Shown: piece after piece, positions 6,479-15,227 of the stretch
Layout: every line of letters begins with the position of its first letter
Numbering within the stretch: the first letter of the stretch is position 1
Source: JBIKIW01 sp044361365
GTDB lineage: Bacteria; Patescibacteriota; JACMRA01
NCBI GenBank assembly: GCA_044361365.1
Contig: JBIKIW010000024.1
Span: forward strand, 1 to 24,552
Direction of reading: 5' to 3'
DNA: 24,552 nt
The notes under the pieces: model-generated
What the model was told of the DNA's origin: nothing
What the model saw: only the letters and a program-made list of their open reading frames with translations
The model's database searches: none
Program-made: the position numbers and the translations under genes

Positions 6479-8041
6479 ATGTTCAACTTTTTCAACAAAT
6501 TCCAATCCAAAAAACCACTTAATCCTGACTCAGATTTAATTTCTGAATTTTTAGAAACAGACTCAGAATTTACCCAAAATCGGCAAAATTATTATCTCAA
6601 ATTTAAAGCTAAAAACAAGCAAGAAAAACCTACTTTCAAATTTATTTTGCAACAAAACCTACTTTGGGCGAGTTGTTTTTTGGTTACCATAGTTTCCTTT
6701 GTGGGCGGAGTAAATTTACAAGCCCAGCAGTCAATTTCTCAACCTTTTATCACCAACGATCAACAGCGAGTCGTGCGATTTGAGTCTTGCAATGTGGACA
6801 TGGCTTTACCCAAAAAAATAGATGGAGTAAATACATTTTTAACAGCCTATAAAAATTCCGAATTTAACGAAGACGATGGTCAAATTTTCTTTATTCCAAA
6901 AGAGCTAAAATTAGCCAAAGCAACCGATCCAAAAGGTGTATTGGGTCAAAATAAGTTTAATAACGATTATTCTGAAATCACCTTGAACTGCTTTAGCAAA
7001 AGCGAATACACAAATTACCAAAAATTTGTCTCCCAAATAAACTCTAAACAAAAACAATTTGAGAGCGTATTTGAAACCAAAAATATCACCAACAAAGAAG
7101 CTAATAATCTTTTTAAATGGCAAATTTTAAACGAGTCAAAAGTTCAAAATATTCAACTTAAAACTTTGAAAGAGTCTCAAGACTTTAATACTTCGGTTGA
7201 AGATCCAAACAAAGAAGGTTTTTCTTATATGTACGATCAATTTATGATTTTACAGTTCGAATTAAACGATCAAATCTATACTATCGAATCAAAATATAGC
7301 AATTTTAACAACCAAAAAGATTCCGGCACCGATAAAGTTGAAAGTTACCTAAAGCAAATCGACCTTAAACCTATTCAAAGCAACCAAACTGACTTCCAAA
7401 AAATCGAATTTGATGAGTATGGAAATTATTATGAATATGGAGTTTCTCAAGGCCAGTTAAGTTTTTTTGACGATTTTCTTTCCAGAATTTATTCAACGGA
7501 GTTATTTAATTTGCTAAATATTTTGTTTTTAATGGCTTTTCTAGCTTCTTCCTTGTTCTTTTTTGTGTTTGTTAATAAAAAAATCAACCAAAATAAACTT
7601 AAACTAGAATCACGAATTGGTTTATATGCTGTTTTTATCAACTCTCTTTGCTTGCTTGCAATTTTTATCAACTCATTTTTAACTGGATACAGCTCAGAAA
7701 ATGCTTATAGAGGTGAGATGCTGGCGATAACAGTTTTTAGCCAATTTGGTATATTACTTTTAGACATTATTATTAATTTCAGAAAATCTAACAAAAAAGA
7801 AAATCTTGTAAAAATAGCATTTTTAATAGCTGGGTTGTTTTTAATCGCTTCTAACTTTTTATCATTTATTTTTACATACTTACAAACAGACAATTTTTAC
7901 CTATGGTCTTTTTATTGGTTATTGGTTGCGTCAGTGAACTTTGCTATACCTGTCTGGTGGCTATTGGTTTTTGGTATGAACTTAAAAAAATCCCTACCTT
8001 CAATAGTTTCTGTTTTATCAAAAGAAAAGTCCGGTAAGTAA
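6479..8041 (+). CDS. six-TM membrane protein, probable sigma-factor regulator, module 1
   Basis: No named family is recognised. The 520-aa layout is: a cytoplasmic N-terminus of about 58 residues, TM1 (about 60-79), an extracellular domain of about 255 residues, then five TM helices (about 341-363, 382-404, 416-434, 443-465, 474-498). The N-terminal stretch FLETDSEFTQ continuing to YYLKF resembles the same region of the partner protein of the second sigma gene. The extracellular domain begins with a Cys (SCNVDMALP) and has a second (TLNCFS), with later NNLFKWQI and MILQFELNDQIYTIES blocks also shared. Position after an ECF-like sigma and the single N-terminal cytoplasmic segment suggest an anti-sigma or sensor role; this is inference. 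The C-terminal five-helix unit is absent from the paralogue. Confidence 0.75.
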   Translation: MFNFFNKFQSKKPLNPDSDLISEFLETDSEFTQNRQNYYLKFKAKNKQEKPTFKFILQQNLLWASCFLVTIVSFVGGVNLQAQQSISQPFITNDQQRVVRFESCNVDMALPKKIDGVNTFLTAYKNSEFNEDDGQIFFIPKELKLAKATDPKGVLGQNKFNNDYSEITLNCFSKSEYTNYQKFVSQINSKQKQFESVFETKNITNKEANNLFKWQILNESKVQNIQLKTLKESQDFNTSVEDPNKEGFSYMYDQFMILQFELNDQIYTIESKYSNFNNQKDSGTDKVESYLKQIDLKPIQSNQTDFQKIEFDEYGNYYEYGVSQGQLSFFDDFLSRIYSTELFNLLNILFLMAFLASSLFFFVFVNKKINQNKLKLESRIGLYAVFINSLCLLAIFINSFLTGYSSENAYRGEMLAITVFSQFGILLLDIIINFRKSNKKENLVKIAFLIAGLFLIASNFLSFIFTYLQTDNFYLWSFYWLLVASVNFAIPVWWLLVFGMNLKKSLPSIVSVLSKEKSGK

Positions 8042-8076
8042 AAAATATAAAATAAAAACACTGAAATATTATAATT

Positions 8077-8316
8077 ATGCAAGAAGAATTACCTCTACCA
8101 AATTCAGACAGAGTTCAGAAAAACCTTGATAGGCTATTTAGAACAACAACCCCGCCGGAGGAAGAGAAAACTTACAATAATCCCAAAGAGACATTTGAAG
8201 AGTTAGTTCGTAGAATTCCTATAAGTTCAAACCCTGAAATAAATCAAGAATTTATAGAATTGTTCTTCTTAGAGCAAAAAAGATTCTTTGAAGATTTGGA
8301 AAATTCTCAAGTATGA
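8077..8316 (+). CDS. small acidic hypothetical protein, 79 aa
   Basis: Unrecognised. Starts at the ATG at 8077, 35 nt after the module 1 membrane protein, in the same direction. It is strongly acidic and helical, with no membrane segment. A proline/threonine/glutamate patch (TTTPPEEEKT) splits a short N-terminal helix from a C-terminal part rich in Phe and Glu (FIELFFLEQKRFFEDLE). A terminator-like hairpin lies 46 nt after its stop, so it may be the last gene of the sigma module 1 transcript. Confidence 0.55.
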   Translation: MQEELPLPNSDRVQKNLDRLFRTTTPPEEEKTYNNPKETFEELVRRIPISSNPEINQEFIELFFLEQKRFFEDLENSQV

Positions 8317-8361
8317 ACATGTTTTTAGTATATTTTGTGGCTATGGTTACTTAAATCCAAC

Positions 8362-8397
8362 CTGCTTTAAGACAAAAAAAGCAGTCGAAATTTTTTT
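8362..8397 (+). terminator. terminator-like hairpin after the 79-aa gene
   Basis: CTGCTTT (8362-8368) and AAAGCAG (8378-8384) form a perfect 7-bp stem with a 9-nt loop, followed after 6 nt by seven T residues (8391-8397). The gap before the T-run makes it imperfect. The rest of the 295-nt gap 8317-8611 holds only the atpB promoter and a weak 35-codon ORF from 8414 that I do not accept. Confidence 0.5.
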
Positions 8398-8545
8398 GAT
8401 AACAAATCTTAACATGAGCCTAGAAAAATTTAATAATAGGAAAGAAAACACCCGAGTCGATAAGTTTGAGCTGTATATTTACTCCAGCGGAAAAGGCAAA
8501 GTAACCAGGAGTTTTTACTAACTTTAACCTAAGATTTGTTTCAAT

Positions 8546-8554
8546 TGGTATAAT
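8546..8554 (+). promoter_or_regulatory. extended -10 promoter of the V/A-ATPase B gene
   Basis: TGG-TATAAT is a perfect consensus -10 with a TGn extension and no good -35. Transcription would start near 8561, giving a leader of about 50 nt. A TTGACA at 8557 lies just downstream but has no -10 at the right distance. Confidence 0.6.
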
Positions 8555-8611
8555 ACTTGACACAATCCTGATTTCTTGCCAAAAATAGCTAGTTAATTGC
8601 CATAAATATTT

Positions 8612-10036
8612 ATGATTACATACAAAACCATCCAATCACTCAAAGGACCTTTAGTTTTTATTCACCGAACTGAAAAAATCGGATACCAAGAATTAGTTAC
8701 CATAGAAGATCCTAATGGACGCAAAATGAAAGGTCAGGTTATCGCACTTGAAAACGATATTGCTGTAGTTCAGTTGTTTGAAAACTCAGCTGGAATGCAG
8801 ATTGATGGGGCAGAAGCCACCTTCACAGGGGAAACCAAAAAAATTGCTCTTTCACCAACTATTTTAGGTAGAACTTTTAATGGAATTGGAACTGCGATTG
8901 ATAATAAAGGCTTGGTTCAAGATAGCACAAGCTTGTTAACTTCCGAGTTAGGAATCAAAGAAGATCCACTTCCTTTTGAATACCGAGATGTTTATGGAGC
9001 AGCTATCAATCCATACCGAAGATCAGAACCGCATGATTTTATTCAAACTGGAATCTCATCTATTGACCTTAGTAACACTATTGTAAAAGGACAAAAAATT
9101 CCTATTTTCTCAGGTTCAGGTCTGCCAGATTTGGAATTATTAGCTCAAATTGCTGCTAATGCTCGCACCGCTAATCCAGAAGATAAGTTTACTGTAGTTG
9201 TAGCTGGAATGGGTATCACCAACGACCAATACGAATATTTGAAAGAAGAGATGGAAAAATCTGGAGCTATTAGTAGAGCTGTAATGTTTATTAACCTTGC
9301 TTCTGATCCTGTAGTTGAAAGAATTTTAACCCCAAGACTTGCACTAACAGTAGCTGAATATTTAGCTTACGACTTAGGTTTTTCGGTTTTGACATTGATG
9401 TTTGATCTTACAAACTATGCAAATGCGATGCGTGAGATCAGCTCAGCGAAACAAGAAATTCCTGGAAGAGCTGGTTATCCTGGATATCTATACACAGATT
9501 TAGCGACACTTTTAGAAAGAGCTGGAACAGTTGATGGACGCAAGGGTAGTAATACATTGATCCCAATTTTGACAATGCCTAACGATGATAAAACTCATCC
9601 AGTACCAGATTTAACAGGCTACATTACAGAAGGTCAAATCGCTCTTAGTAGAGGTCTTCACCAAAAAAATATTTACCCAGCAATTGATATCTTAAACTCT
9701 CTAAGTCGTCTAAAAGACAAAGGTCAAGGAGCAGGAAAAACTCGTGAAGACCACGCTCAGGTAGCAGACCAAATGTTCGCTTCTTTAGCAGAAAGTATTC
9801 GCCAAGAAGAGTTGGCTTTAGTTTTGGGTGCAGATTCTTTAAGTGAAACTGGTCGAAAGTATCTTAAATTCAACGAAGCTTATTATGAAAAATTCTTAAA
9901 CCAAGGAAAAGCTGTTCGTACAATTGAAGAAACTTTAGAAATTTCTTGGGATATTTTCAGCATTTTACCAAGAGAAGAGCTTAAAAAACTTAAAGATGAC
10001 ATGGTTGCTAAGTACGGAAAAGGCAGAATTGTATAG
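8612..10036 (+). CDS. atpB: V/A-type ATP synthase subunit B
   Basis: The non-catalytic nucleotide-binding subunit of the V1/A1 head, which alternates with catalytic subunit A. The 474-aa length is normal. Signs include MLGR-like TILGRTFNGIGTAID (about 83-97), the EDPLPFEYR and INPYRR segments, GISSIDLSNTIVKGQKIPIF, the degenerate P-loop IFSGSGLPDLELLAQIA (about 165-181) typical of B rather than A subunits, and the conserved YPGYLYTDLATLLERAG block. It stands alone: no subunit A, C, D, E, F, I or K gene is near, whereas these are normally in one operon. It has its own promoter and ends 3 nt from a convergent gene, with no terminator between. Direction of work (ATP synthesis or ion pumping) cannot be told. 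Confidence 0.95.
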   Translation: MITYKTIQSLKGPLVFIHRTEKIGYQELVTIEDPNGRKMKGQVIALENDIAVVQLFENSAGMQIDGAEATFTGETKKIALSPTILGRTFNGIGTAIDNKGLVQDSTSLLTSELGIKEDPLPFEYRDVYGAAINPYRRSEPHDFIQTGISSIDLSNTIVKGQKIPIFSGSGLPDLELLAQIAANARTANPEDKFTVVVAGMGITNDQYEYLKEEMEKSGAISRAVMFINLASDPVVERILTPRLALTVAEYLAYDLGFSVLTLMFDLTNYANAMREISSAKQEIPGRAGYPGYLYTDLATLLERAGTVDGRKGSNTLIPILTMPNDDKTHPVPDLTGYITEGQIALSRGLHQKNIYPAIDILNSLSRLKDKGQGAGKTREDHAQVADQMFASLAESIRQEELALVLGADSLSETGRKYLKFNEAYYEKFLNQGKAVRTIEETLEISWDIFSILPREELKKLKDDMVAKYGKGRIV

Positions 10037-10039
10037 AAT

Positions 10040-11413
10040 TTAATTTATATTTTCATCCTGAAATATTAAGTCCTGAGTTTGTTGAGCAGCTGTAATCGCT
10101 AAATTTTTTAATTTAATTTTTAAGTCATTTTGAAATGCTATGTAGTCACTGTTATTAAAGTTTCGTTCATCTTTGGATTGTTTAAGAAACAAATCATTAT
10201 TTGATGAGAAAAAACTCAAGCACTGTTCAAACCCTGACCTCAGGTCTTTTTGGTATGATTTTTGGATTTCTCGTACTTGGTATTCCCATGTCGATTTATT
10301 ATCAGTATTTACCCTATCAATTTGATCATTAAGGCTGATAATGGTTAAATCGACTAAGGAGAGTTGAAAATTTTGCCATATTTTTATATAGTCCGAATTT
10401 AAGTCGGAATTATTTTTCTGCTTCGAGATAAGATAAAGGGTAATAAAATAACATAGTAAATTATTTACTGGGGCATTATTTAAATTTTCTGGAGTGCGAA
10501 TCTCCAACTTTGAGCTGAGTTTTTTACCCATATCTGCAAAATTCCTACTATTATCTGGGGTAAATTGGTGTATTTTAAAAGCTTCTTTAAAATCTTTACC
10601 CAATATTCTAGCCTCAGAGCTAAATAACTTCATCAAAGAAGTCATATAATAAACATCTTCTAATTCTGACTTAGGTATATCAACTCCAAAATTAAGGTGT
10701 AGTGGCCAAATTTGCGATTCAAAAACCTGACTATATTCATTCAAATCATGGGTATCGTGATTATGAGGAAATTTATATCCGATTTTATAAATAATTTGTT
10801 TTAGAGCTTCAGCAATATTAGAAAGCATGAAATTTAAAGTTTCTGGACTATAGGCTGGTCCTGGGTTAAGTTCAAACCTTCCAAGCTCGCCAGATCCATC
10901 TTTGTAGTTGGGAATGTGTAAACAATTAAAGATATCCGTTAAGAAATAGGACATACTTAAACTACCTCCATTCGGATTTTTTGCTATCGTAAAGACATTT
11001 TCCGGAAGCGCTTCCAATTCAAAACCGTAAGTTGTGAGGTTTTCTTTGTGTTGAAATATCTTTTCAACCTGAATATATTCATTTATGGTATTTTGAATAG
11101 TAATTTGGTCGGGAATATTATTGGAATCGCTTAGGGCAAGTATTAGAAACCAGGACCTGATTACAGTTAAAAAACTTTCCGAAAATTCACTATATGTTTG
11201 TACAATTAAATCATCATATGCACTAAGAGTATTTTGCAGTGTTTTTACCACACTACTGGTCTTAATTTCCAAGTCACTAAAATCAATACTACCTGACTCA
11301 TATTGTCTTGTTAATATATTAATAGTCTTAAGGTTTGTGTTTACAGATTTAGCTACATTTAGAATTTCTGCTCGATCTAAATTTTTATCTTTTTCTGGAA
11401 TCGGGGGGTACAT
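10040..11413 (-). CDS. hypothetical protein, 457 aa, possibly HEPN-like in the middle
   Basis: No confident family. The protein is soluble, almost entirely helical, and without signal peptide or TM segments. Residues about 191-235 (ending in NHDTHDLNEYSQ) resemble the helix-turn-helix part of HEPN domains: a long helix ending in an Ala/Lys-rich face, a G-x-x-P turn, then THDL. The following SSEARILGKDF (about 265-275) is also HEPN-like. The Rx4-6H motif of HEPN ribonucleases is not visible, so if it is HEPN it is probably not a nuclease. The start ATG at 11413 lies 16 nt from a predicted transcription start. It is convergent with the ATPase B gene, 3 nt apart. Confidence 0.7.
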   Translation of the reverse strand: MYPPIPEKDKNLDRAEILNVAKSVNTNLKTINILTRQYESGSIDFSDLEIKTSSVVKTLQNTLSAYDDLIVQTYSEFSESFLTVIRSWFLILALSDSNNIPDQITIQNTINEYIQVEKIFQHKENLTTYGFELEALPENVFTIAKNPNGGSLSMSYFLTDIFNCLHIPNYKDGSGELGRFELNPGPAYSPETLNFMLSNIAEALKQIIYKIGYKFPHNHDTHDLNEYSQVFESQIWPLHLNFGVDIPKSELEDVYYMTSLMKLFSSEARILGKDFKEAFKIHQFTPDNSRNFADMGKKLSSKLEIRTPENLNNAPVNNLLCYFITLYLISKQKNNSDLNSDYIKIWQNFQLSLVDLTIISLNDQIDRVNTDNKSTWEYQVREIQKSYQKDLRSGFEQCLSFFSSNNDLFLKQSKDERNFNNSDYIAFQNDLKIKLKNLAITAAQQTQDLIFQDENIN

Positions 11414-11435
11414 CTTTTATAAGCATATTAGAATA

Positions 11436-11464
11436 AGTATAATCTCAAAAAGCATTTTATTCAA
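11436..11464 (-). promoter_or_regulatory. sigma-70-type promoter of the 457-aa gene
   Basis: On the minus strand TTGAAT (11459-11464), 17-nt spacer, TATACT (11436-11441). The leader would be about 16 nt. Both boxes are near consensus and spacing is ideal. Confidence 0.7.
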
Positions 11465-11570
11465 ATTAGAATTGTAACCTCACCAACAAATTGTTTACAA
11501 TGTAAAAAACTTACTAAGTGTAATTTTTAATCTCAAAAAACATCTCCTAGCTTCTGGAAGCGCACCCAAC

Positions 11571-11597
11571 TTGCCCAAATGATTTTTTAGTTATAAA
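11571..11597 (+). promoter_or_regulatory. candidate promoter of the 109-aa membrane protein
   Basis: TTGCCC (11571-11576), 15-nt spacer, TATAAA (11592-11597). The spacing is short. Upstream in the same gap (11414-11635) are two small inverted repeats, TTTAC-AAT-GTAAA (11494-11506) and GCTTC-TG-GAAGC, with no clear role. Confidence 0.4.
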
Positions 11598-11635
11598 ATA
11601 AACAAAATAAACAAAAACAAATTTAAATTTTTTAT

Positions 11636-11965
11636 ATGCAAAATATCGATAAGCCAGTATTTTCTTTCAATATTTCTGTTAGAACCTTGGTATATGCTTT
11701 GATTTTGACTGGCATTGTAGCTGCAATTATACTCGGACCTAAAAATAGCTGGTGGGAGTACAAAATCGACCCGCTAACCTTTTTAGCTCTAACTGCGATT
11801 GCTTTTTATATGGAAAAAATTTATAGACACATAACTTATAAATCAACCCCTCCAGTAGAGTCTAAATCAGCCCTAGAATCAACATCCAATGCTTTGGTTA
11901 TTAGTGAACCAAGTAGAAGGGTTAGTAGTAGAAATGCAAAGAGGGTTTCTAGAAGAAAAAAATAA
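11636..11965 (+). CDS. small membrane protein with basic tail, 109 aa
   Basis: Unrecognised. A short N-terminal segment is followed by TM1 at about 13-33 (VRTLVYALILTGIVAAIIL), a short loop with Trp residues (NSWWEYKIDP), and a second hydrophobic stretch at about 46-60 (LTFLALTAIAFYM). The C-terminal 45 residues are polar and end in a strongly basic Arg/Lys/Ser tract (RRVSSRNAKRVSRRKK) that could bind nucleic acid or lipid head groups. The start is an ATG with no Shine-Dalgarno, behind an A-rich leader. It is a single-gene unit, convergent with the PEGA-domain gene. Confidence 0.65.
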   Translation: MQNIDKPVFSFNISVRTLVYALILTGIVAAIILGPKNSWWEYKIDPLTFLALTAIAFYMEKIYRHITYKSTPPVESKSALESTSNALVISEPSRRVSSRNAKRVSRRKK

Positions 11966-12026
11966 ATCTTTCTCATTTGTTGAACCGAAATTCAATTTAA
12001 AAAAATTGCTGCCCTAATTGAATATT

Positions 12027-13427
12027 TTATGGAAAAGGAAAGGTATCATTTTTATAATAAATTAACCTACCATCATCAACGCAGTACTGGTAGTTGTTCT
12101 TAATCGCACCAGAGCAAGTCGGACCCACTATCCAAGATAGAGGAGTGTAGGTTTTAACAGGCTCGTTGTTAATTTCTGTGTCTACCCAAATTGAAATTAC
12201 CTGAGTCTTTGTATAAATCATCATTCTTTTCCATTTGGAATAATACAATATAACATAATTTTGGCTATTTTCGGGGTTTAAATCAGGAAGATTGAAGAGC
12301 TTTTCATCTTTAATAAAAAGATTATATACGTATAGTTGATTTTCAGTAGTAAGCCAAAAGACACTACTGCCAAAGGTGCTTAAACTTTTCACGTTATTAG
12401 CTATAATTTGCCAGCTTGCTTTGTTTGAATCTGGAATATAAATCGCATAATTATCAATTTTAAAAACAAGACCAAGAAAAAGGTTTTTTGGTACAAAATT
12501 ATCCCAATTATCCGGATCTATTTTTTGAGTAACTTGAATTATTTTATCATTTTCAAGAAAAATATTTAATCCAAAATCGGGTTTACTAAGATTAAAAGTG
12601 TTTCGCTCGAAACGATATATTCTTTTGTAATCTAACATCCAAATCGTGTCTGGAGTTTCAGTAAAAGCAAGTCCTAGCAACCCTTTTTCGATAAATCCAA
12701 ATGTTTTAGTTTCTAAATCGTAGCTCCATAAATTGGTTTTATTATCCAGTAAAATTAAATTTTTTTTATTAACGACTACAATATTTTTAAATTTTTGGTT
12801 TAATATATCGAGGCTTATTAATTCCCAATTTTGAGAGTTTTTTTGATATAAAATTAGACCCTCTTCCTTTTCCCAAAAAATATTTTCCAAAAGAACTTGC
12901 CACCTATTATTAGAGATTTTCTTTTGAGATGGGTTAGATATATTTTGAACATTTTCTTCAGGACCAGCAAAACCATAATTGCTAATATAATAATCTCTTC
13001 CGTTTTCTTTTTTCACCAATAAAAACTTTTCATCTAAGATGCTAATAATTTTATCTTGTTTTATAGAATATGTCCTGTCACTATTTTTCGGTAAGAGCCA
13101 TAAATCGTTTATTTTTGCTATAGAATTGTTTTTTTCTTCTGACGAAAGTCCAAAAGTCTCAGTCAAAAAACCATCTTTACTTAGCTCTAATTTAACATCT
13201 TTTCCCGCTGGCACACCAAGTTCTGTTGGGGTTTGAAAGTTTTGATTAAAAACCCTAGCGGTGGCGTTTCGTGGGTAAGTTTCTAAACTAATGGTTAGGT
13301 TGTTTTGTACAGATCTTTTATCAAAATCGATTCCGTAGCCAAGAGAAAAAATGGTTATAAATGGAAGCAATATTATAAAAAAAACTGCAAATAAAATTAG
13401 GAAAACTCGCCTCTGACTAGGGTTCAT
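12027..13427 (-). CDS. PEGA-domain membrane-anchored protein
   Basis: A 466-aa protein with a basic N-terminus, one TM helix at about 8-32 (VFLILFAVFFIILLPFITIF) and a large exported part. Residues about 44-92 fit the PEGA domain, a surface-protein beta-sandwich: SLETYPRNATARVFNQNF, then TPTELGVPAGKDVKLELSKDG. The rest is beta-rich with repeated W/Y-containing strands (LLDNKTNLWSYDLET, TPDTIWMLDYKRIYRF, SSVFWLTTENQLYVYN), resembling the blades of a beta-propeller. A Cys pair near the C-terminus (PTCSG and YQYCVDDG) could form a disulfide. This TM-PEGA-propeller layout implies a cell-surface or envelope role; no enzyme motif is visible. The start is the ATG at 13427, divergent from folC. Confidence 0.78.
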   Translation of the reverse strand: MNPSQRRVFLILFAVFFIILLPFITIFSLGYGIDFDKRSVQNNLTISLETYPRNATARVFNQNFQTPTELGVPAGKDVKLELSKDGFLTETFGLSSEEKNNSIAKINDLWLLPKNSDRTYSIKQDKIISILDEKFLLVKKENGRDYYISNYGFAGPEENVQNISNPSQKKISNNRWQVLLENIFWEKEEGLILYQKNSQNWELISLDILNQKFKNIVVVNKKNLILLDNKTNLWSYDLETKTFGFIEKGLLGLAFTETPDTIWMLDYKRIYRFERNTFNLSKPDFGLNIFLENDKIIQVTQKIDPDNWDNFVPKNLFLGLVFKIDNYAIYIPDSNKASWQIIANNVKSLSTFGSSVFWLTTENQLYVYNLFIKDEKLFNLPDLNPENSQNYVILYYSKWKRMMIYTKTQVISIWVDTEINNEPVKTYTPLSWIVGPTCSGAIKNNYQYCVDDGRLIYYKNDTFPFP

Positions 13428-13486
13428 AAAAAAGGTTCAAGCCTGTTACCATTGCCAGTAAAAGATTAAATTGTCAATTTCTAAAA

Positions 13487-14899
13487 ATGATTAATTTTGG
13501 TTCCACCGAAGAAATAAAAAATTACTTTCTAACATTTGCTCCAAAAACTTGGGGTCAAAAATACAAATCTAGCTGGGGTTTGGATAATGTAAAGGCTTTT
13601 TTACAAGAAATAGATAACCCTCAGAATAAATACAAATCTATTCATATTGCTGGAACTTCAGGGAAGGGTTCTACGGCTTATTTTTGCTCATATGCGTTAG
13701 CCAGTCAAAACCTAAAAGTTGGGTTGCATATTTCACCTTATGTAGGAGATTTTCGAGAGCAATTTCAGATAAATAACAAGTTTTTGGATTTAGAAATTTT
13801 TCTAAGCTACGCTTCAGAGTTTAAAGATTTATTTGAAAAGTGGCTTTCAAAGGGTAACGACTCGTTAAGCTATTATGAGTTAATTGTATGTTTGAGCTTC
13901 TTTATTTTTTTTAAAGAAAAGGTGGATTATGCAGTGGTGGAAGTAAGTTTAGGTGGTTTGTTTGATTCTACAAATGTAATTAATCGAAAAGATAAAATTT
14001 GCTTGATTAATTCAATTGGTTACGATCACACTGAAATTTTGGGTAAGGAAATAACACAAATAGCAGCTCAAAAAGCCGGAATTATTTTGCCTCAAAATCA
14101 AGTTTTTGTGATTGAACAAGAGTTTATAGAAAGTGAAAAAGTTTTTACGGATACAGCCAGTACGCAAAAAGCAAAAATTAACTGGGTTCGCGGCTTTAGT
14201 TCGGATAAAACTTTGGATGAGAATATTTACTTTCAACAAAGTTCATCAGATCAAAATGGAAATAAGTTCAAACTACTTAGCCCTGATTTTGAAGACTTAG
14301 AAGCAGAAATTTCAACTTTAGGAGATTTTCAAATACGAAATACTGCTCTTGCTTTAGCGGGGTGCCTTTTTGTTTTTAAAAGAGATTCTATATTAGTAGA
14401 TCTCAAAAACTTAAAAAAATCACTCGTGCAAGTTCAAATTCCAGCTCGAATGCAGGTTTTAAAACCCAAAAAAGTACGATTTAAAGACCAAGTTAACGAA
14501 CAAAAAGTAATCTTAGACGGAGCTCATAACCTTCAAAAGATGAATAATCTGGTAAATTCTATGCAAAAAATATTTGTAGATCAAAAGTTTGTAATTTTGT
14601 GTGGGTTTTCTTCAGCAAATCAAAATATACCAGAGATTTTAAAAGCTTTGAGTGTTATTTCTGATCAAATAATTATTACAGAATACGATAGTCGAGTTAG
14701 TAGGACTGTTGGTAAAAGCACTCAAAAGTTAGTTGAAATTACAAAATTAATCTTGGATTTAAAATTACCCGTAACTATAGAATCAAATTTTGAAAAAGCT
14801 TTAAGTTTAAGTTTAGCTAATAGGGAAAACCCCGTTTTGATAACTGGTTCGTTTTACTTAATTTCCAATTTTTTAAAGGTGGCCGATCTTATCGATTAG
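13487..14899 (+). CDS. folC: folylpolyglutamate synthase / dihydrofolate synthase
   Basis: A Mur-ligase-family enzyme that adds glutamate to folates (and in bifunctional forms to dihydropteroate), using ATP. The 470 aa include the P-loop IAGTSGKGSTAYF (about 54-66), the SPY segment with the following Ile-Asn turn (FQINNKFLD), VVEVSLGGLFDSTNV (the Mg/carbamoyl region), NSIGYDHTEILG, and the C-terminal DGAHN block (about 344-348) with a LVITGSFYLIS-like end. The length is slightly above the usual 420-440. It overlaps the dehydratase gene tail to tail by 27 nt. With the pterin dehydratase next door and a DHFR-family gene 9 kb away, folate or pterin metabolism is present, but no de novo genes (folE, folB, folK, folP) are visible here. 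Confidence 0.93.
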   Translation: MINFGSTEEIKNYFLTFAPKTWGQKYKSSWGLDNVKAFLQEIDNPQNKYKSIHIAGTSGKGSTAYFCSYALASQNLKVGLHISPYVGDFREQFQINNKFLDLEIFLSYASEFKDLFEKWLSKGNDSLSYYELIVCLSFFIFFKEKVDYAVVEVSLGGLFDSTNVINRKDKICLINSIGYDHTEILGKEITQIAAQKAGIILPQNQVFVIEQEFIESEKVFTDTASTQKAKINWVRGFSSDKTLDENIYFQQSSSDQNGNKFKLLSPDFEDLEAEISTLGDFQIRNTALALAGCLFVFKRDSILVDLKNLKKSLVQVQIPARMQVLKPKKVRFKDQVNEQKVILDGAHNLQKMNNLVNSMQKIFVDQKFVILCGFSSANQNIPEILKALSVISDQIIITEYDSRVSRTVGKSTQKLVEITKLILDLKLPVTIESNFEKALSLSLANRENPVLITGSFYLISNFLKVADLID

Positions 14900-15124
14900 C
14901 TCGGTTAATTCAAAATCTTTATCAGTTAAAGTGTTTTGTTTATCGTGAGTAGTTGTGGTAATTATAACTTTGCCCCAAGTGAACCAGATTTCGGGGTGAT
15001 GTCCTATTTTTTCGGCGACTTTAGCTATCTTGTTTACAAAAACCAAGGCTGAATTGAAGTCAGGAAAGATAAATGTTTGGGATAGTTCGTTGTCTAGGTT
15101 TGTCCAGTTAGATTTTTTATTCAT
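14873..15124 (-). CDS. pterin-4a-carbinolamine dehydratase
   Basis: A small (83 aa) single-domain enzyme of the PCD/DCoH family that dehydrates 4a-hydroxy-tetrahydropterins. The signature is E38-K-I-G-HHP (His42, His43, Pro44) followed by W50 and, nine residues on, His60, then an Asp near 68. This matches the family pattern of H-H-P, an aromatic residue and a second His. The length is slightly shorter than the usual about 100 aa because the N-terminus is short. The start ATG is at 15124. Its 3' end overlaps folC by 27 nt on the opposite strand, and no phenylalanine hydroxylase is near, so its natural substrate in this organism is unclear. Confidence 0.9.
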   Translation of the reverse strand: MNKKSNWTNLDNELSQTFIFPDFNSALVFVNKIAKVAEKIGHHPEIWFTWGKVIITTTTHDKQNTLTDKDFELTELIDKIGHL

Positions 15125-15227
15125 ATTTTTTTAGAAAAGCAATTGATTTACATTAAAAAACTAGAGGATTGCTAGCAACTCTTGTCATAATATTTAGCTC
15201 GTTTAATACGCCAATGTCAAACGATAG

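Noticed and set aside
8288..8521. 77-codon plus-strand ORF overlapping the 79-aa gene
   Set aside because: Starts from TTG inside the previous gene, runs through a terminator-like hairpin and T-run (8362-8397), and has no domain pattern; the ATG-started remainder is only 35 codons.
11521..11590. GC-richer patch resembling a tRNA or small RNA fragment
   Set aside because: No acceptor, anticodon or T-arm pairing could be made; only a 5-bp GCTTC/GAAGC stem with a 2-nt loop.
13428..13486. Promoter for the PEGA-domain gene from a minus-strand TTGACA
   Set aside because: The -35 is perfect but no acceptable -10 occurs 15-19 nt away.
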